64,000 nucleotides of DNA. It comes from Porticoccaceae bacterium (lineage in GTDB: Bacteria; Pseudomonadota; Gammaproteobacteria; Pseudomonadales; Porticoccaceae). The number at the start of each line of letters is the position of its first letter. Position 1 is the stretch's first letter. A model generated the notes under the pieces. The model saw only the letters and a list, made by a program, of their open reading frames with translations. It was not told where the DNA came from and ran no database searches. Shown here in pieces: positions 47,109 through 58,660 of the stretch. The stretch is from contig JAJFKC010000010.1 of assembly GCA_021773435.1 (NCBI GenBank), positions 1 through 64,000 of the forward strand. Direction: 5' to 3'. Made by a program: the position numbers and the translations under genes.

Positions 47109-49255
47109 TAGTTATGTTGCTCGCTGTCTTCAATATGGAGGGTGTCAGATGTTCGGTCGTCGGGAACAAAATTGGCAATAGCAGTTTCGGAATTATTTAA
47201 TTTGATATCGAGCTTTTCGACCGCGACTCGGTAGGCGTCGATATTGTCATCGTTATCAGATATGGCTTGTTCAAGACGATTGCGGGCTTTCTCCACACGT
47301 TTTTGCAAACTATCGTGTTGGTTTTGCAATTTTTCCAGTTCGGACATATCCGCCTGGCGGGCGGCTTTCAGTTGGGCATTTTTTATGGCGAGCGAAGCGC
47401 GGTCTGAGGCCAACTGATCTTTATCGGTCGGGTCATCGGCAAGCTTTGCTGAAGCGTTGGCCGACTGTGTTTGCTCGCTGGCTATATCCGCAATTTTAAA
47501 ACGCGAGAGCTTATTGACCGCATCATCATGACGCAAGCGGGTTTGTGCCACAGCGGCTTCCAGCACTTTCTTGCGTGAATCATCATCCGGGCATTGCCGG
47601 AGTTTTTCTTCGGCTTTCGCCAGACGATTTTCGGCGGCAGTGACAGCTCTTTCTAGTCGTTTTAATTCCTGTTCAGGGGAGTTTTTAGTGGCACTTACTC
47701 GAGCCAGCGCTGCCTGGATCACCTCAGAATCGACATTAACATCGCTCTCATCTGCGCTGCTACTTTCTGAGTTGTTTTTTGCCAGCTCAGCCGCTTTTTT
47801 TCTGGCCTCTTCTCGACGGGCTTCGCGCTTCGCCGTTCTATCTTGTTCGGCTTTAGTGAGTCGCTCCTGGTGATATTCAAATCGCTGGCGGGCGCGGTCA
47901 GAGACGATAACTTCCTGCTCGATCAGGCGGATTTCACCTTTGGCTGCGCGGTAATACTGCACCAGCGGAATTTCGCTGGGGCATACATAGGAGCACGCAC
48001 CGCATTCGATACAGTCGGCGAGATGATGGTTGGCGAGTTGATCGTAGTCCCTGGCTTTTGCATACCAGTAAAGCTGTTGCGGAAGCAAACTCGCGGGGCA
48101 GACTTCTGAACAATGCCCGCAGCGTATACAGGCCTGGGCTGGGTTGCCGGCAGGGCTTTCGACAATGTCAGCGGCCAGTAGGCAATTGGTCGATTTGATG
48201 ACCGGCGCGTTTAAGTCATTGAGTGTATAACCCATCATCGGGCCACCCATAATGAGGCGTTGGCACAGAACCTCGTCGAAGCCCGCTGTGCCCAATAGAT
48301 GATTTGTTGGCGTGCCAAGCAGCACTTCGTAGTTGCCCGGTTTTGTGCAGCTATTGCCGGTCACGGTGGTAATCCTTGAAATCAACGGTTCGCCCAGGTA
48401 GACCGCCCTGAACACTGCGTAAACGGTGCCTATATTGTGACAAACGATGCCCAGCTCGGCGGGCAGCTTGCCACTGGGCACCTCCTGGCCAGTGAGAATC
48501 TGGATTAGTTGTTTTTCACCGCCCGAGGGATATTTGGTGGCGAAACTAACCACCTCGATGGAGCTTGTGATTGCGCCATTTTTTGCTGCCGATTCACAGG
48601 CGTTAACGAGCGCAGTGTAGGCCTCCGGTTTGTTATTTTCGATACCGATCAATATTTGTTGGGGATTACCCAGTATCTGGGCGAGGATATCAATGCCGAT
48701 AACAATCTCGTCGGCACGTTCGCGGATCAGTCCGTCATCGGCGGTAATATAGGGTTCACATTCCGTTGCATTGATGATCAAGGTGCCGATGCTTTGCCGC
48801 GGCTGCAACTTAACGGCGCTGGGAAAGCCCGCGCCACCCATGCCGGTGATGCCAGCATCTCTAACCAGGTTGAGCAGTTGTCTGATGGTGAGTGCGCGAT
48901 AATCGCGATTAGGATGAAGATCAACCCAGCGGTCTTCGCCATCGGTGCGAATAACAATACAGCTAGCGTCCATAGCCGAAGGGTGGGGGATCGCGCGGTC
49001 TTCAATGGCTTCGATGGCGCCCGAACTAGGGGCGTGCACGGCCGCACTGACAAAACCGTTGGGCTCGGCGACAAGCTGGCCTTTGAGCACAGTGTCGCCG
49101 GGCTTGACGACAGGCATTGCGGGCGCGCCGATATGCTGATTTAGGGGCAGGATCAAAATGTCGGGTAGGGGTACCTCGGCAATGCCTTGCTTTAGGGATT
49201 GCAGTTTGTTCTCCGGCGGATGAATGCCGCCAGGAATATCCCATGTCTTGTTCAT
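47108..49255 (-). CDS. rnfC: Ion-translocating oxidoreductase complex subunit C
   Basis: GGIHPPENK, GMGGAGFPSAVKL, two 4Fe-4S motifs CIRCGHCSEVCP and CIECGACSYVCP. Confidence 0.95.
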   Translation of the reverse strand: MNKTWDIPGGIHPPENKLQSLKQGIAEVPLPDILILPLNQHIGAPAMPVVKPGDTVLKGQLVAEPNGFVSAAVHAPSSGAIEAIEDRAIPHPSAMDASCIVIRTDGEDRWVDLHPNRDYRALTIRQLLNLVRDAGITGMGGAGFPSAVKLQPRQSIGTLIINATECEPYITADDGLIRERADEIVIGIDILAQILGNPQQILIGIENNKPEAYTALVNACESAAKNGAITSSIEVVSFATKYPSGGEKQLIQILTGQEVPSGKLPAELGIVCHNIGTVYAVFRAVYLGEPLISRITTVTGNSCTKPGNYEVLLGTPTNHLLGTAGFDEVLCQRLIMGGPMMGYTLNDLNAPVIKSTNCLLAADIVESPAGNPAQACIRCGHCSEVCPASLLPQQLYWYAKARDYDQLANHHLADCIECGACSYVCPSEIPLVQYYRAAKGEIRLIEQEVIVSDRARQRFEYHQERLTKAEQDRTAKREARREEARKKAAELAKNNSESSSADESDVNVDSEVIQAALARVSATKNSPEQELKRLERAVTAAENRLAKAEEKLRQCPDDDSRKKVLEAAVAQTRLRHDDAVNKLSRFKIADIASEQTQSANASAKLADDPTDKDQLASDRASLAIKNAQLKAARQADMSELEKLQNQHDSLQKRVEKARNRLEQAISDNDDNIDAYRVAVEKLDIKLNNSETAIANFVPDDRTSDTLHIEDSEQHN

Positions 49256-49321
49256 GAAATTTTTCTCATGAATATTTGCTCATGGAAGACTTTTCATAGC
49301 GGGCTTTCACAAAGAGCCTTT

Positions 49322-49948
49322 TCACGCCGCAACATCGGGTTCGCGGTCAGTGGCGATCAGCTGAGTATTTCGGCGCGTTGAGACGGCCTGGTCTGGGGTG
49401 TCCCAATGCCAATCAGAAAGGCTTTTCGGAACAGGTAGCATGTCGATGCAATCGACAGGGCAGGGTTCAACGCACAGATCGCAACCGGTGCACTCATCAG
49501 CAATAACCGTGTGCATTAACTTTGCAGCGCCAAGGATGGCGTCCACCGGGCAGGCGACAATACATTTGGTGCAACCGATGCATTCAGCCTCGCGAATATA
49601 AGCGACGGTTTTGAGCTCGGCTTCTTCGCCATGCTCTTCGTCCAGCTCGGGGGCGGGTATATCGAGCAGGTTTGCCAGGGCGTTAATGGTGGCCTGGCCA
49701 CCGGGCGGACAGTGATTAATCGCCTCGCCCTCGTCGACAATGGCCTGAGCATAGGGCCGGCAACCCGGATGACCACATTGGCCGCATTGGGTTTGTGGCA
49801 GCAGCGCGTCAATCTGCTCGACCAGGGGATTGCCTTCCACTTTAAAACGGATCGCGGCAAAACCCAGGATTGCTCCGAACACAGCGCTCAAAACCACCAT
49901 GGCAATGACGCCAGTCAGGAGAAGTTGTAAGGCAGACAGTTCAGGCAT
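49322..49948 (-). CDS. rnfB: Ion-translocating oxidoreductase complex subunit B
   Basis: [59 protein letters not shown]. Confidence 0.96.
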   Translation of the reverse strand: MPELSALQLLLTGVIAMVVLSAVFGAILGFAAIRFKVEGNPLVEQIDALLPQTQCGQCGHPGCRPYAQAIVDEGEAINHCPPGGQATINALANLLDIPAPELDEEHGEEAELKTVAYIREAECIGCTKCIVACPVDAILGAAKLMHTVIADECTGCDLCVEPCPVDCIDMLPVPKSLSDWHWDTPDQAVSTRRNTQLIATDREPDVAA

Positions 49949-49957
49949 AACAGTGAA

Positions 49958-50533
49958 TCACACTAATCCTGCAAAACCCATAAATGCCAGGGCCGCGAGA
50001 CCGGCGGTAATCATGCCGATAGCAGCACCCTGAAAAGGCATGGGAATATCGGCGACGGTGAGTCGTTCGCGCATGGCGGAAAATAATATCAGCACCAGCG
50101 AAAAGCCCAATGCCGCGCCAAAGCCGTAGAGGCCCGATTCCATAAAGGACCGACTTTTCGCCGTGTTTTGTAATGCCACGCCCAACACCGCGCAGTTGGT
50201 GGTGATCAGGGGCAGGAAGACACCCAGAACGCGATACAGCAGTGGGCTAGTTTTTTCGATAAACATCTTGGTGAACTGCACAACGACGGCGATCACCAAA
50301 ATAAAGGCGATAGTCTTTAAATAGGTTAGCCCAAGTGGCATAAGTATCCAGGTATTCACCAGATAGCTGGAAATGGCGGCCAGTGTTAATACAAAGGTTG
50401 TCGCGCTGGCCATCCCGATGGCCGTTTCCAGCTTATTGGAGACACCCATAAACGGACACAGGCCTAGAAACTGAGCGAGCACAAAATTATTGACCAATAT
50501 GGTGCTGATAAGGATGACCGTAAATTCTTGCAT
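49958..50533 (-). CDS. rnfA: Ion-translocating oxidoreductase complex subunit A
   Basis: [32 protein letters not shown]; internal Met chosen over ORF-track start at 50593. Confidence 0.94.
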   Translation of the reverse strand: MQEFTVILISTILVNNFVLAQFLGLCPFMGVSNKLETAIGMASATTFVLTLAAISSYLVNTWILMPLGLTYLKTIAFILVIAVVVQFTKMFIEKTSPLLYRVLGVFLPLITTNCAVLGVALQNTAKSRSFMESGLYGFGAALGFSLVLILFSAMRERLTVADIPMPFQGAAIGMITAGLAALAFMGFAGLV

Positions 50534-50698
50534 GATTTTGGCCGTGTATTGAGGCGCCTGGACGGCTGCCGTTGGGAAGCTATTATCGAACATCGAATAA
50601 TCGACGTTAAATAATAAATAAACCGTGTTTTAGGTCTTTTAGTAATATATGTGTGGGCTGATCTGAATTGTCAGGCTGGTTTATGAGGTTAATTTGTT

Positions 50699-50768
50699 AA
50701 GTGGCTTTATATACGTGGTTTTCATAAGTGATTTTATTAAATGACTTTCATTGAGCTATTTTATTAAG
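50699..50768. repeat. Five degenerate 14-bp tandem units reaching into the metG stop codon
   Basis: aagtggctttatat/acgtggttttcata/agtgattttattaa/atgactttcattga/gctattttattaag. Confidence 0.6.
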
Positions 50769-52824
50769 TTACGCGTTGCCCTGGCTGTGCGCCGCTGTCT
50801 GGTTCGAGTAAATATATGCCTTCATTATTGCCGGTGCCATCAGCCGCAGCTAGCACCATGCCTTCGGATATACCAAAGCGCATTTTTCGCGGTGCCAGGT
50901 TAGCGACCATTACTGTCAAACGGCCTTCGAGGTCTTCGGGCTTATAAGCCGATTTGATGCCGGAAAACACCTGACGAGTCTCGCCGCCGATATCCAGCGT
51001 TAACTGCAATAATTTACCGGCACCTTCGACATGACTAGCGGCGACGATGCGAGCTACCCGCAAGTCGACTTTAATAAAGTCATCAAAGCTGATTTCGTCA
51101 GCCAGTGCCTCGACCGTTTCAGAGCCTTTTTTAGCGGAATCATCAGTTGAATCTGGACTGGCGGGGGCGGCCTCTCGACTCGCTTCCACCATCGCTTCAA
51201 CCTTGTCTTTCTCGACCCGTTTGACCATGGGCTTAAAAACTTCAATTTTATGATTGCTCAAGGGCTCGATTGTGCCAGCCCAACTGAGATCATCATTTAG
51301 AAAAACCTGGGCTTGTCGAGCCATGTCTGGCAATACCGGTTTCAGGTAAATCATCAAGACTCTGAACAGGTTAATCGCCAGCGAGCAGGTGTCCTGGACG
51401 TCGGCTTCGCGGCCTTCTTCCTTCGCCATTTTCCATGGCTCCTGGGCGGCAACGTATTCGTTAGCGGCATCGGCAAGGGCCATGATTTCGCGGACAGCTT
51501 TGCCGAAGTCGCGGGCTTCGTAGTGAGCGGCGATGGTTTCACCGGCCGTGACGGCCCGCTGCCATAATTCTGTATTGGTAATGCTCGCGGCCAGTACGCC
51601 GTCGTTACCATTTGTAACAAAACGCGCACAACGGCTGGCGATATTGACCACTTTGCCGACCATATCGCTGTTAACGCGCTGGACAAAATCGTCGAGATTC
51701 AAATCGAGATCTTCAATGCTGGAAGATAATTTAGCGGCGTAATAGTAGCGTAGATATTCCGGATTCAGGTGATCGAGATAGGTGCGGGCATTGATAAATG
51801 TGCCTCGTGATTTGGACATCTTTTTCCCATTGACCGTGAGAAACCCGTGTACGCAGACTTTATTGGGAGTGCGAAAACCGGTGCTGTGCAAGATGGCAGG
51901 CCAGAACAGGGCGTGGAAATTCACGATGTCTTTGCCGATAAAATGATACAGCTCAGTGCTGGCATCTTTTGCCCAGAAGCGGTCGAAGTCGATATTTTCT
52001 CGGTCGCAAAGATTTTTAAAACTGGCCATATAACCGATGGGGGCATCCAGCCACACGTAAAAATACTTGCCTGGCGCATCGGGTATTTCAAAGCCAAAGT
52101 AGGGGGCGTCGCGGCTGACATCCCATTCTTTTAGTCCGCCATCGAGCCACTCGCTGAGTTTGTTGGCGATTTCATCACTGACATGACCGGCTCGAGTCCA
52201 GTCTTTAAGGAAGTCAGTAAACTCCGGCAGAGTGAAAAAATAATGGGTCGATTCTTTGGCGATGGGTGTCGCACCGGAGATGGCAGATTTGGCATCAGTT
52301 AAATCAGTGGGTGCGTAAGTCGCTCCACAAGCCTCGCAATTGTCACCGTACTGATCTTCGGTTTTGCAGCGCGGGCAGATGCCTTTGATATAACGGTCAG
52401 CCAGGAACAGGTTTTTTTCCGGGTCGTAAGCCTGGGTGATTTCCCGGGTGGCGATATGGCCATTGGCGCTAAGTTTGCCGTAAATATCCTCGGCCAAAAT
52501 GCGATTTTCCTCGGCGTGAGTCGAGTGATAATTGTCGAACTCAATAAGAAAATCGCCGAAATCTTTTTCGTGCTCGGCCTTGACGGTTTCGATGAGTTGC
52601 TCAGGGCTAATCCCAAGCTCCTCAGCCTTGAGCATAATGGCAGTTCCATGAGCATCGTCGGCACAGACGTAGTAACATTCGTGCCCCCTGGCTTTCTGGT
52701 AACGAACCCAGATGTCGGTCTGAATATATTCGACCAGATGCCCCAGATGAATGGCCCCGTTTGCGTAAGGCAGAGCGCTGGTAACAAGTATCTCTCGACG
52801 GTCAGATGGTTGGTCAGAGGGCAT
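50764..52824 (-). CDS. metG: Methionyl-tRNA synthetase
   Basis: [56 protein letters not shown]-terminal tRNA-binding domain. Confidence 0.97.
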   Translation of the reverse strand: MPSDQPSDRREILVTSALPYANGAIHLGHLVEYIQTDIWVRYQKARGHECYYVCADDAHGTAIMLKAEELGISPEQLIETVKAEHEKDFGDFLIEFDNYHSTHAEENRILAEDIYGKLSANGHIATREITQAYDPEKNLFLADRYIKGICPRCKTEDQYGDNCEACGATYAPTDLTDAKSAISGATPIAKESTHYFFTLPEFTDFLKDWTRAGHVSDEIANKLSEWLDGGLKEWDVSRDAPYFGFEIPDAPGKYFYVWLDAPIGYMASFKNLCDRENIDFDRFWAKDASTELYHFIGKDIVNFHALFWPAILHSTGFRTPNKVCVHGFLTVNGKKMSKSRGTFINARTYLDHLNPEYLRYYYAAKLSSSIEDLDLNLDDFVQRVNSDMVGKVVNIASRCARFVTNGNDGVLAASITNTELWQRAVTAGETIAAHYEARDFGKAVREIMALADAANEYVAAQEPWKMAKEEGREADVQDTCSLAINLFRVLMIYLKPVLPDMARQAQVFLNDDLSWAGTIEPLSNHKIEVFKPMVKRVEKDKVEAMVEASREAAPASPDSTDDSAKKGSETVEALADEISFDDFIKVDLRVARIVAASHVEGAGKLLQLTLDIGGETRQVFSGIKSAYKPEDLEGRLTVMVANLAPRKMRFGISEGMVLAAADGTGNNEGIYLLEPDSGAQPGQRVT

Positions 52825-52912
52825 AGGTAAGGGGCAATAATCAGGTGATTTTTAGGGCCGCAACTATAGCGGTTCTGGAATAGTTTTTCATTAAGTGGAT
52901 GGTGACTAAGGC

Positions 52913-53779
52913 ATGGCCAAAGCGATGGTAGAAAGCGGTTTGAACAAAGTGAAATACATTGTCGCGGTAGCCTCTGGCAAAGGCGGTGTTGGCAAATCGA
53001 CCACGGCGGTGAATTTGGCTCTGGCACTCTCTTTATCGGGGGCGAAGATGGGGAAAGCGACAGGCGCAAAGGATGGTGGGTGCGAAGTCGGTCTCCTCGA
53101 TGCAGATATTTACGGCCCCAGTTTGCCCAAGATGCTGGGTATTGCCGATTCGGTGCAACCCCGGGTGGTTAACGGCAACGCCTTTGTGCCGGTGCCTGCT
53201 CACGGACTTAAGACTATGTCTATCGGGTATCTAACTACTGAGGCCACGCCTATGGTGTGGCGCGGGCCGATGGCTGGAGGCGCCCTGGTGCAAATGATGG
53301 ATCAGACTATCTGGGGCGAGCTGGATGTGCTGGTGGTCGATATGCCGCCGGGCACGGGCGATATCCAGCTGACCTTATCCCAGAAAGCCAAAGTGTCGGG
53401 CGCGGTGGTGGTGACTACACCTCAGGATATTGCTTTGTTAGACGCTCGCAAAGGCATAGAAATGTTCCGTAAGGTGGAGGTGCCGGTGCTGGGCATTGTT
53501 GAAAATATGGCGCTGCATATCTGTTCAAACTGTAGCCATACTGAAGCTGTGTTTGGCGAAGGTGGTGGCCAAAAAGTCGCATCAGAATATGACACGCGGC
53601 TATTGGGTTCGCTGCCACTAGACAAACGTATTCGCGAAGAAGGTGATCGTGGCACACCGATCGTCATTAGTGATGCAGAGGGCGAAATCGCTGAATGTTA
53701 CCAGGTTATTGCGGCAAACCTTATGAATGCCTTAGCCGAAAGTACCGTGAAGGCACCGATCATATCTATTGAAGATTAA
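52913..53779 (+). CDS. apbC: Mrp/ApbC iron-sulfur cluster carrier ATPase
   Basis: ASGKGGVGKSTTAVNLA, DADIYGPSLPKMLG, DMPPGTGDIQLTL, CSNCSH. Confidence 0.92.
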   Translation: MAKAMVESGLNKVKYIVAVASGKGGVGKSTTAVNLALALSLSGAKMGKATGAKDGGCEVGLLDADIYGPSLPKMLGIADSVQPRVVNGNAFVPVPAHGLKTMSIGYLTTEATPMVWRGPMAGGALVQMMDQTIWGELDVLVVDMPPGTGDIQLTLSQKAKVSGAVVVTTPQDIALLDARKGIEMFRKVEVPVLGIVENMALHICSNCSHTEAVFGEGGGQKVASEYDTRLLGSLPLDKRIREEGDRGTPIVISDAEGEIAECYQVIAANLMNALAESTVKAPIISIED

Positions 53780-53807
53780 ATATTTTCATACAACGTAGGA
53801 GCAAAGA

Positions 53808-54380
53808 TTGAGTATTAAATCAGATAGCTGGATTCGCCGTATGGCACTTGGCCAGGGTATGATTGAACCCTTTGAAAGCAGTCAGGTTCGCGACCCGCAT
53901 GGTAATGGTGAACGGGTAATTTCTTACGGATTGTCCAGCTACGGTTATGACGTACGTTGTGCCAGAGAATTCAAGATATTCACTAACGTCAATTCGGCCA
54001 CGGTGGACCCTAAAAACTTCGACCCCGACAGCTTTGTCGATTTCAGTGGTGACAGTTGTGTGATTCCGCCCAACTCGTTTGCCCTCGCCAGCACAGTGGA
54101 ATATTTCCGAATCCCCCGCAGCGTCCTGACCATATGCCTGGGGAAATCCACCTATGCCCGCTGCGGTATTATTGTCAATGTGACCCCATTAGAACCGGAG
54201 TGGGAAGGACATGTGACTCTGGAGTTTTCGAATACCACCAGCTTACCCGCCAAAATTTATGCCAACGAAGGTGTCGCGCAGATGTTGTTTTTTGAGGCGG
54301 ATGAAGTATGTGAAACGTCTTATAAAGATCGAGGTGGCAAATATCAGGGTCAGCAGGGCGTGACTCTACCTAAGGCCTGA
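53808..54380 (+). CDS. dcd: dCTP deaminase (TTG start)
   Basis: [64 protein letters not shown]. Confidence 0.95.
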   Translation: MSIKSDSWIRRMALGQGMIEPFESSQVRDPHGNGERVISYGLSSYGYDVRCAREFKIFTNVNSATVDPKNFDPDSFVDFSGDSCVIPPNSFALASTVEYFRIPRSVLTICLGKSTYARCGIIVNVTPLEPEWEGHVTLEFSNTTSLPAKIYANEGVAQMLFFEADEVCETSYKDRGGKYQGQQGVTLPKA

Positions 54381-54394
54381 CTGTTAGTGCATTG

Positions 54395-55294
54395 CTATTC
54401 AGGTTTGCCCGAGGATTCTTTTAGCAGGGCCTGCTTCAGCGACCTTAACCACTGTTTGATAACAGCGCGATTTTTAGGCCCTATCCGCAACAATAATTTT
54501 TGTGAGTCGGGTAGGGCTTCCAGTGCGGGGTCGGCGAAATGATAGTAAACCGATTCACGTTTTAGTTTAATCGGTGTCTCAATATCTGGGCTTTTCAGGA
54601 GTATATCGAGGCCGATTATCAATCGGTTTCCCAATTGCTCAGCGGGCTGCCCTAATTCCCCATAAGCCCTTTCAAGCAGGGGGCGCAGCCAGTGAAATGC
54701 GCCGGCCAATTTTGTCGGTTCAATGGATAGTAAAAACTCAGTGAACTTGCTGTAACGATCGAAATTGGCATCATTGAGCCAAAGCTCGCCATCGCGCTGG
54801 CTTACTTGAAATGTCGCTTTGGGCCGAATGTCAGCGGTCTCGTTGCTAGTTAAAACGTTCAGAGGCGTCAGCTTGTGGAGCAGCGCGCCATTGGCCAGAC
54901 CATCGATAAAGCTAACGGCGCGTTGAATAATAAACTCACCGAGTAACCAGGCTTCTGTGCTTGCGGGCAAACCGCGTTCCGGCCAATGTAGGCGAAGATA
55001 TTCGTCGCTATCGCTAAGATTGGGCAGCTCCGGATTTCGTGGTTCGTCGACTAGTGGAATGTCTGGGGCAAGGGAAACAGTGTCGATGACTGGCTCGCTT
55101 GTGGATTGATCAGGTTCTGTATTGCTACTGATTATTGGTGTTTCGGGGGGTGATGAAGAACCCACCTTCCGGTCAACTTGCTGCCAGTAAAGATAATAAG
55201 CACCTACCGATGCCAGGCAGGCGAGACTAATAACGATCAGTAGGGGTAACCATTGGCGAGTGGATTTCTGCGTTGGGGGCATAGATTCGGCCAT
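54395..55294 (-). CDS. DUF3014 family protein
   Basis: Single N-terminal TM followed by LPNLSDSDEYLR...RAVSFIDGLANG...F motifs. Confidence 0.8.
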   Translation of the reverse strand: MAESMPPTQKSTRQWLPLLIVISLACLASVGAYYLYWQQVDRKVGSSSPPETPIISSNTEPDQSTSEPVIDTVSLAPDIPLVDEPRNPELPNLSDSDEYLRLHWPERGLPASTEAWLLGEFIIQRAVSFIDGLANGALLHKLTPLNVLTSNETADIRPKATFQVSQRDGELWLNDANFDRYSKFTEFLLSIEPTKLAGAFHWLRPLLERAYGELGQPAEQLGNRLIIGLDILLKSPDIETPIKLKRESVYYHFADPALEALPDSQKLLLRIGPKNRAVIKQWLRSLKQALLKESSGKPE

Positions 55295-55297
55295 CGT

Positions 55298-56038
55298 TTA
55301 TTTAGGAAAGGACACTAATTGACCGTTAATTGAAGCTGTTTCGAGCAACATTTCATAGTCCTCGCCACCTTTTTCCCGTTGCTTAATTTTAACGATCAGA
55401 AAATCCCAGGCCGGTGCCATCCAGAAAGTGGTTTGTCGTTTGCCGCCTTTCCGGACCCGACGTACTTTGATGGTGGCTATTTCGCCAACCCTGGTTTTAA
55501 TTGCTTCTTCGCCCAGAGTTTTAAATTGATAATCTTTGATTCTGCCCCGTGACATGACTTTATAAAGAGGGTGTTGGTCAGAAAGTGCTTGTTCCGGGAC
55601 TGCGGAATTAGTAGATGCCGCCATCGCTGCTTTAAGGTCATTGCGCAATTGCAGCTGATAACTGACCGGGCCGAGCAGATCGTCAGAGAGGTGTATCTCT
55701 TTGCGCTTTTTTTTGCGGGTGTATACGGCTTTGTTGGCGGCTTGATCAATAACTAGTTCTTCTTTACTTTCAATACCAAAAAATGACTTCTCTGCCAGGT
55801 AGTGATCGGTATGAATATGTCCCTGATCATCAATATTAAAATCTTCTTGTTCGGTCATACCGCCGAGCATTCCCTTGACCGTGGAAATAATCCGATAGCC
55901 ATGCTCCGTTGCCTTTAACTGACGATGGGCTTTTACAGCCATACCATTATATTTAGCACTGTAGGTTACCTGGTACAGGTTTGGAGTTTGGTCCGAGAAT
56001 GTCTTTGGCACCGGGGCCAGAAAAATTATGAGCAGCAA
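55298..56038 (-). CDS. DUF3108 family protein
   Basis: YQVTYSAKYNGMAVKAHRQL; TTFWMAPAWDFLIVKIKQREKGGEDYEMLLE. Confidence 0.85.
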   Translation of the reverse strand: MLLIIFLAPVPKTFSDQTPNLYQVTYSAKYNGMAVKAHRQLKATEHGYRIISTVKGMLGGMTEQEDFNIDDQGHIHTDHYLAEKSFFGIESKEELVIDQAANKAVYTRKKKRKEIHLSDDLLGPVSYQLQLRNDLKAAMAASTNSAVPEQALSDQHPLYKVMSRGRIKDYQFKTLGEEAIKTRVGEIATIKVRRVRKGGKRQTTFWMAPAWDFLIVKIKQREKGGEDYEMLLETASINGQLVSFPK

Positions 56039-56251
56039 CAGACTCGATGGTATTTTTAAGTTGGGTGACGTTTTTAAGCCTGATGATAATTTAAAGATGG
56101 TTTAGCTCCACAAAGTTAAATAACAATATTTACTGGCTAGTTAGAGTCGTTATTATTTGAGACGTTCCAATATTTGGGGCGTTCCTGTGCGCAAACGTTT
56201 TGTTGTTACCCCAAGGCCATCAGTTCCGGGTCGATACTTAAGTCAATATTT

Positions 56252-57301
56252 CTATACTTGCTGGATTTCTATGCTTGCTGGCCCCTGGCAGGATTCAATT
56301 GTGCCAATAACGGTAGCGGTTTCGCCACTGTCTTTGAGTTGAGTCAGAACATTATCGGTTTCAACTGTAGGCACACACAGGACCATGCCAATGCCGCAAT
56401 TAAAGGTCTTATACATTTCTTCAGTACTGATATTGCCGCCTTGCTGAAGCCAGTCGAACACTGCGGGCATGGCCCAGCGATTTGGATTGATGACCGCTTT
56501 GCAATTCTCAGGCAGGACGCGGGGAATGTTTTCTAGCAAACCGCCACCGGTGATGTGCGCCAGGGCGTGGACGGGTGTTGATTTAAACAACTGTTGAAGC
56601 GATTGCACATAAATTCGAGTGGGAGCCAAGAGCAGGTCGGCCAGGGGTTGCTCGCCCAATAATGTCGATGAGGGGTCGGTGTTGGTGACGGACAAAATTT
56701 TGCGGATCAGGGAAAAGCCATTGGAGTGGGGGCCGCTGGATGCCAGACCGATTAAGGTATCCCCGCTGGCGACTTTGCTGCCGTCAATTAATTCACGACT
56801 TTCAACGATACCGACACAAAACCCGGCCAAATCATAGTCCGAACCTTCATACATCCCTGGCATCTCAGCGGTCTCGCCGCCGATCAGAGCACAACCCGAA
56901 AGCTCGCAGCCCTTGCCGATTCCTTCAACAACAGATGCTGCGATCTCTATATCCAGTTTGCCAGTGGCATAGTAGTCGAGAAAAAATAGCGGCTCGGCGC
57001 CACAAACGACCAGGTCGTTAACACACATGGCGACCAGATCTATGCCCACGGTATCGTGGCGCTGTAGATCTATAGCCAGGCGCAATTTGGTGCCAACACC
57101 GTCGGTGCCCGACACCAACAGCGGTTCTTTATAGCCGGTCGGTATTTTGCACAGCGCCCCAAAGCCGCCCAGTCCGCCCATTACTTCTGGTCGTCGAGTT
57201 TTCCGCGCCACATGCTTGATACGCTCAACCAGCGCGTTGCCTGCTTCAATATCGACGCCGGCATCCTTATAGGTAATAGAGGGGGTGTTGGAGTTGGTCA
57301 T
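56252..57301 (-). CDS. purM: Phosphoribosylformylglycinamidine cyclo-ligase
   Basis: [63 protein letters not shown]. Confidence 0.97.
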   Translation of the reverse strand: MTNSNTPSITYKDAGVDIEAGNALVERIKHVARKTRRPEVMGGLGGFGALCKIPTGYKEPLLVSGTDGVGTKLRLAIDLQRHDTVGIDLVAMCVNDLVVCGAEPLFFLDYYATGKLDIEIAASVVEGIGKGCELSGCALIGGETAEMPGMYEGSDYDLAGFCVGIVESRELIDGSKVASGDTLIGLASSGPHSNGFSLIRKILSVTNTDPSSTLLGEQPLADLLLAPTRIYVQSLQQLFKSTPVHALAHITGGGLLENIPRVLPENCKAVINPNRWAMPAVFDWLQQGGNISTEEMYKTFNCGIGMVLCVPTVETDNVLTQLKDSGETATVIGTIESCQGPASIEIQQV

Positions 57302-57493
57302 TGGTGGGTCCGTGTCTGCAAGCGGGTATTTTAACTGGAGCTCACTGGAAAATCAGGTGGAAATTGGTAGATAGTCAAAGTGCCTAATAATCAGGGTCGC
57401 CTGCTGGCTATTTGTCGATGACTTGACCACTCGTGCCATGACGGAAGGGGGTTCGATTAGCTGGCTAGTCTTAACTGCTGATACAATTGCACC

Positions 57494-58660
57494 ATGATAA
57501 ATCGAGTCCGAATCAGTAAATTAGTGTTGATGGCAATACTGTCGACAACGCTTGTTGTGTGTGGCCATGCCCATGGCGTAATTGTTGAGGACTTGTACTC
57601 GGCGACAGTGCCGGTTGCTGATCAAAGTGAAAGACTTCGCGGCCAGGCGATACAACAAGGGCTTGGGCAGGTTCTGGTGAAACTGTCGGGATCGAGGGCA
57701 ATATTAAGTGATCCTGGGGTCACAGATATTCTCAAACGGGCGCAAAAATATGTGCTTGAGTATGGTTATGCTGACTATGTCGTCGATAGTCCGGCCATTC
57801 TGGAGAATATGGCCCAGGAGCATACGACTCAGCAGAATACAGGCGATGAGCGGCGGAATATCGCTTCAGAGCCATCTCCCCTAAAGGTGCTCAAGGTAAA
57901 GTTCGAAGCCACCGCGATCAAAACGGTGCTGCGGGATCTTTTTTTACCCCTGTGGCCTGCCGATCGACCTTTTGTCCTGTTATGGGTGGTCAGCCAAACT
58001 TCAGATGGTTATCAATTTATTGAATCGGAAGACAACGAGCACTTATTAAAGAGCGCAGAGGCGCTGCTTGAACAGCGTGGCATTCCGTTTAAATCGCCGC
58101 TTTATGATTTGCAGGATCAAATGGCCATTACCCCGACTCAGGCCTGGCAGAGCGGTGCGGATGCATTAGCCACCGTTTCAAGTCGTTACGGCGTCAATAA
58201 CTGGTTGCTGATCCGTAGTTCAGGACAAAGAGGCGGCGGGTTTCATGCTCAGTGGGAGATGGCCAGACATGGTGAGACACATTCAGGAATGACGTCTGCC
58301 CAGTCTGCATCAGTGGCCATCGAATCGGCCATTGATGAGGCCGTTGATCAGTTTTCCCTGGCCTTTACCTATCGGGCAGGGCAGCCCGGTGAGAGCGTTC
58401 AACTGGTGATCAACGATATCGCTAACTACAGCGATTTTAATGCCTTGATGACCTTGTTAAGTGGTTTAGAGGTGGTCAGCTCGACCAAGGTTAAACGCAT
58501 TGTAAAAGATCAGCTTTATCTGGATCTGATGACGGAAGGTGACGCCCAGGTTCTGGTCCGTGCCCTTGAGGGCCATGCCAATTTTTCTCGTATTGTCGAT
58601 ATGGGTGACCGTGGCGCAGGGTCACTGTACCGATTTCAGTGGCGAGCAAGCGGCCGGTGA
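57494..58660 (+). CDS. DUF2066 domain-containing protein
   Basis: VIVEDLYSATVPVADQSERLRGQAIQQGLGQVLVKLSG; location next to hda. Confidence 0.87.
   Translation: MINRVRISKLVLMAILSTTLVVCGHAHGVIVEDLYSATVPVADQSERLRGQAIQQGLGQVLVKLSGSRAILSDPGVTDILKRAQKYVLEYGYADYVVDSPAILENMAQEHTTQQNTGDERRNIASEPSPLKVLKVKFEATAIKTVLRDLFLPLWPADRPFVLLWVVSQTSDGYQFIESEDNEHLLKSAEALLEQRGIPFKSPLYDLQDQMAITPTQAWQSGADALATVSSRYGVNNWLLIRSSGQRGGGFHAQWEMARHGETHSGMTSAQSASVAIESAIDEAVDQFSLAFTYRAGQPGESVQLVINDIANYSDFNALMTLLSGLEVVSSTKVKRIVKDQLYLDLMTEGDAQVLVRALEGHANFSRIVDMGDRGAGSLYRFQWRASGR

Noticed and set aside
48509-49144. 211-aa plus-strand ORF
   Set aside because: Antisense to rnfC, which carries clear Fe-S motifs.
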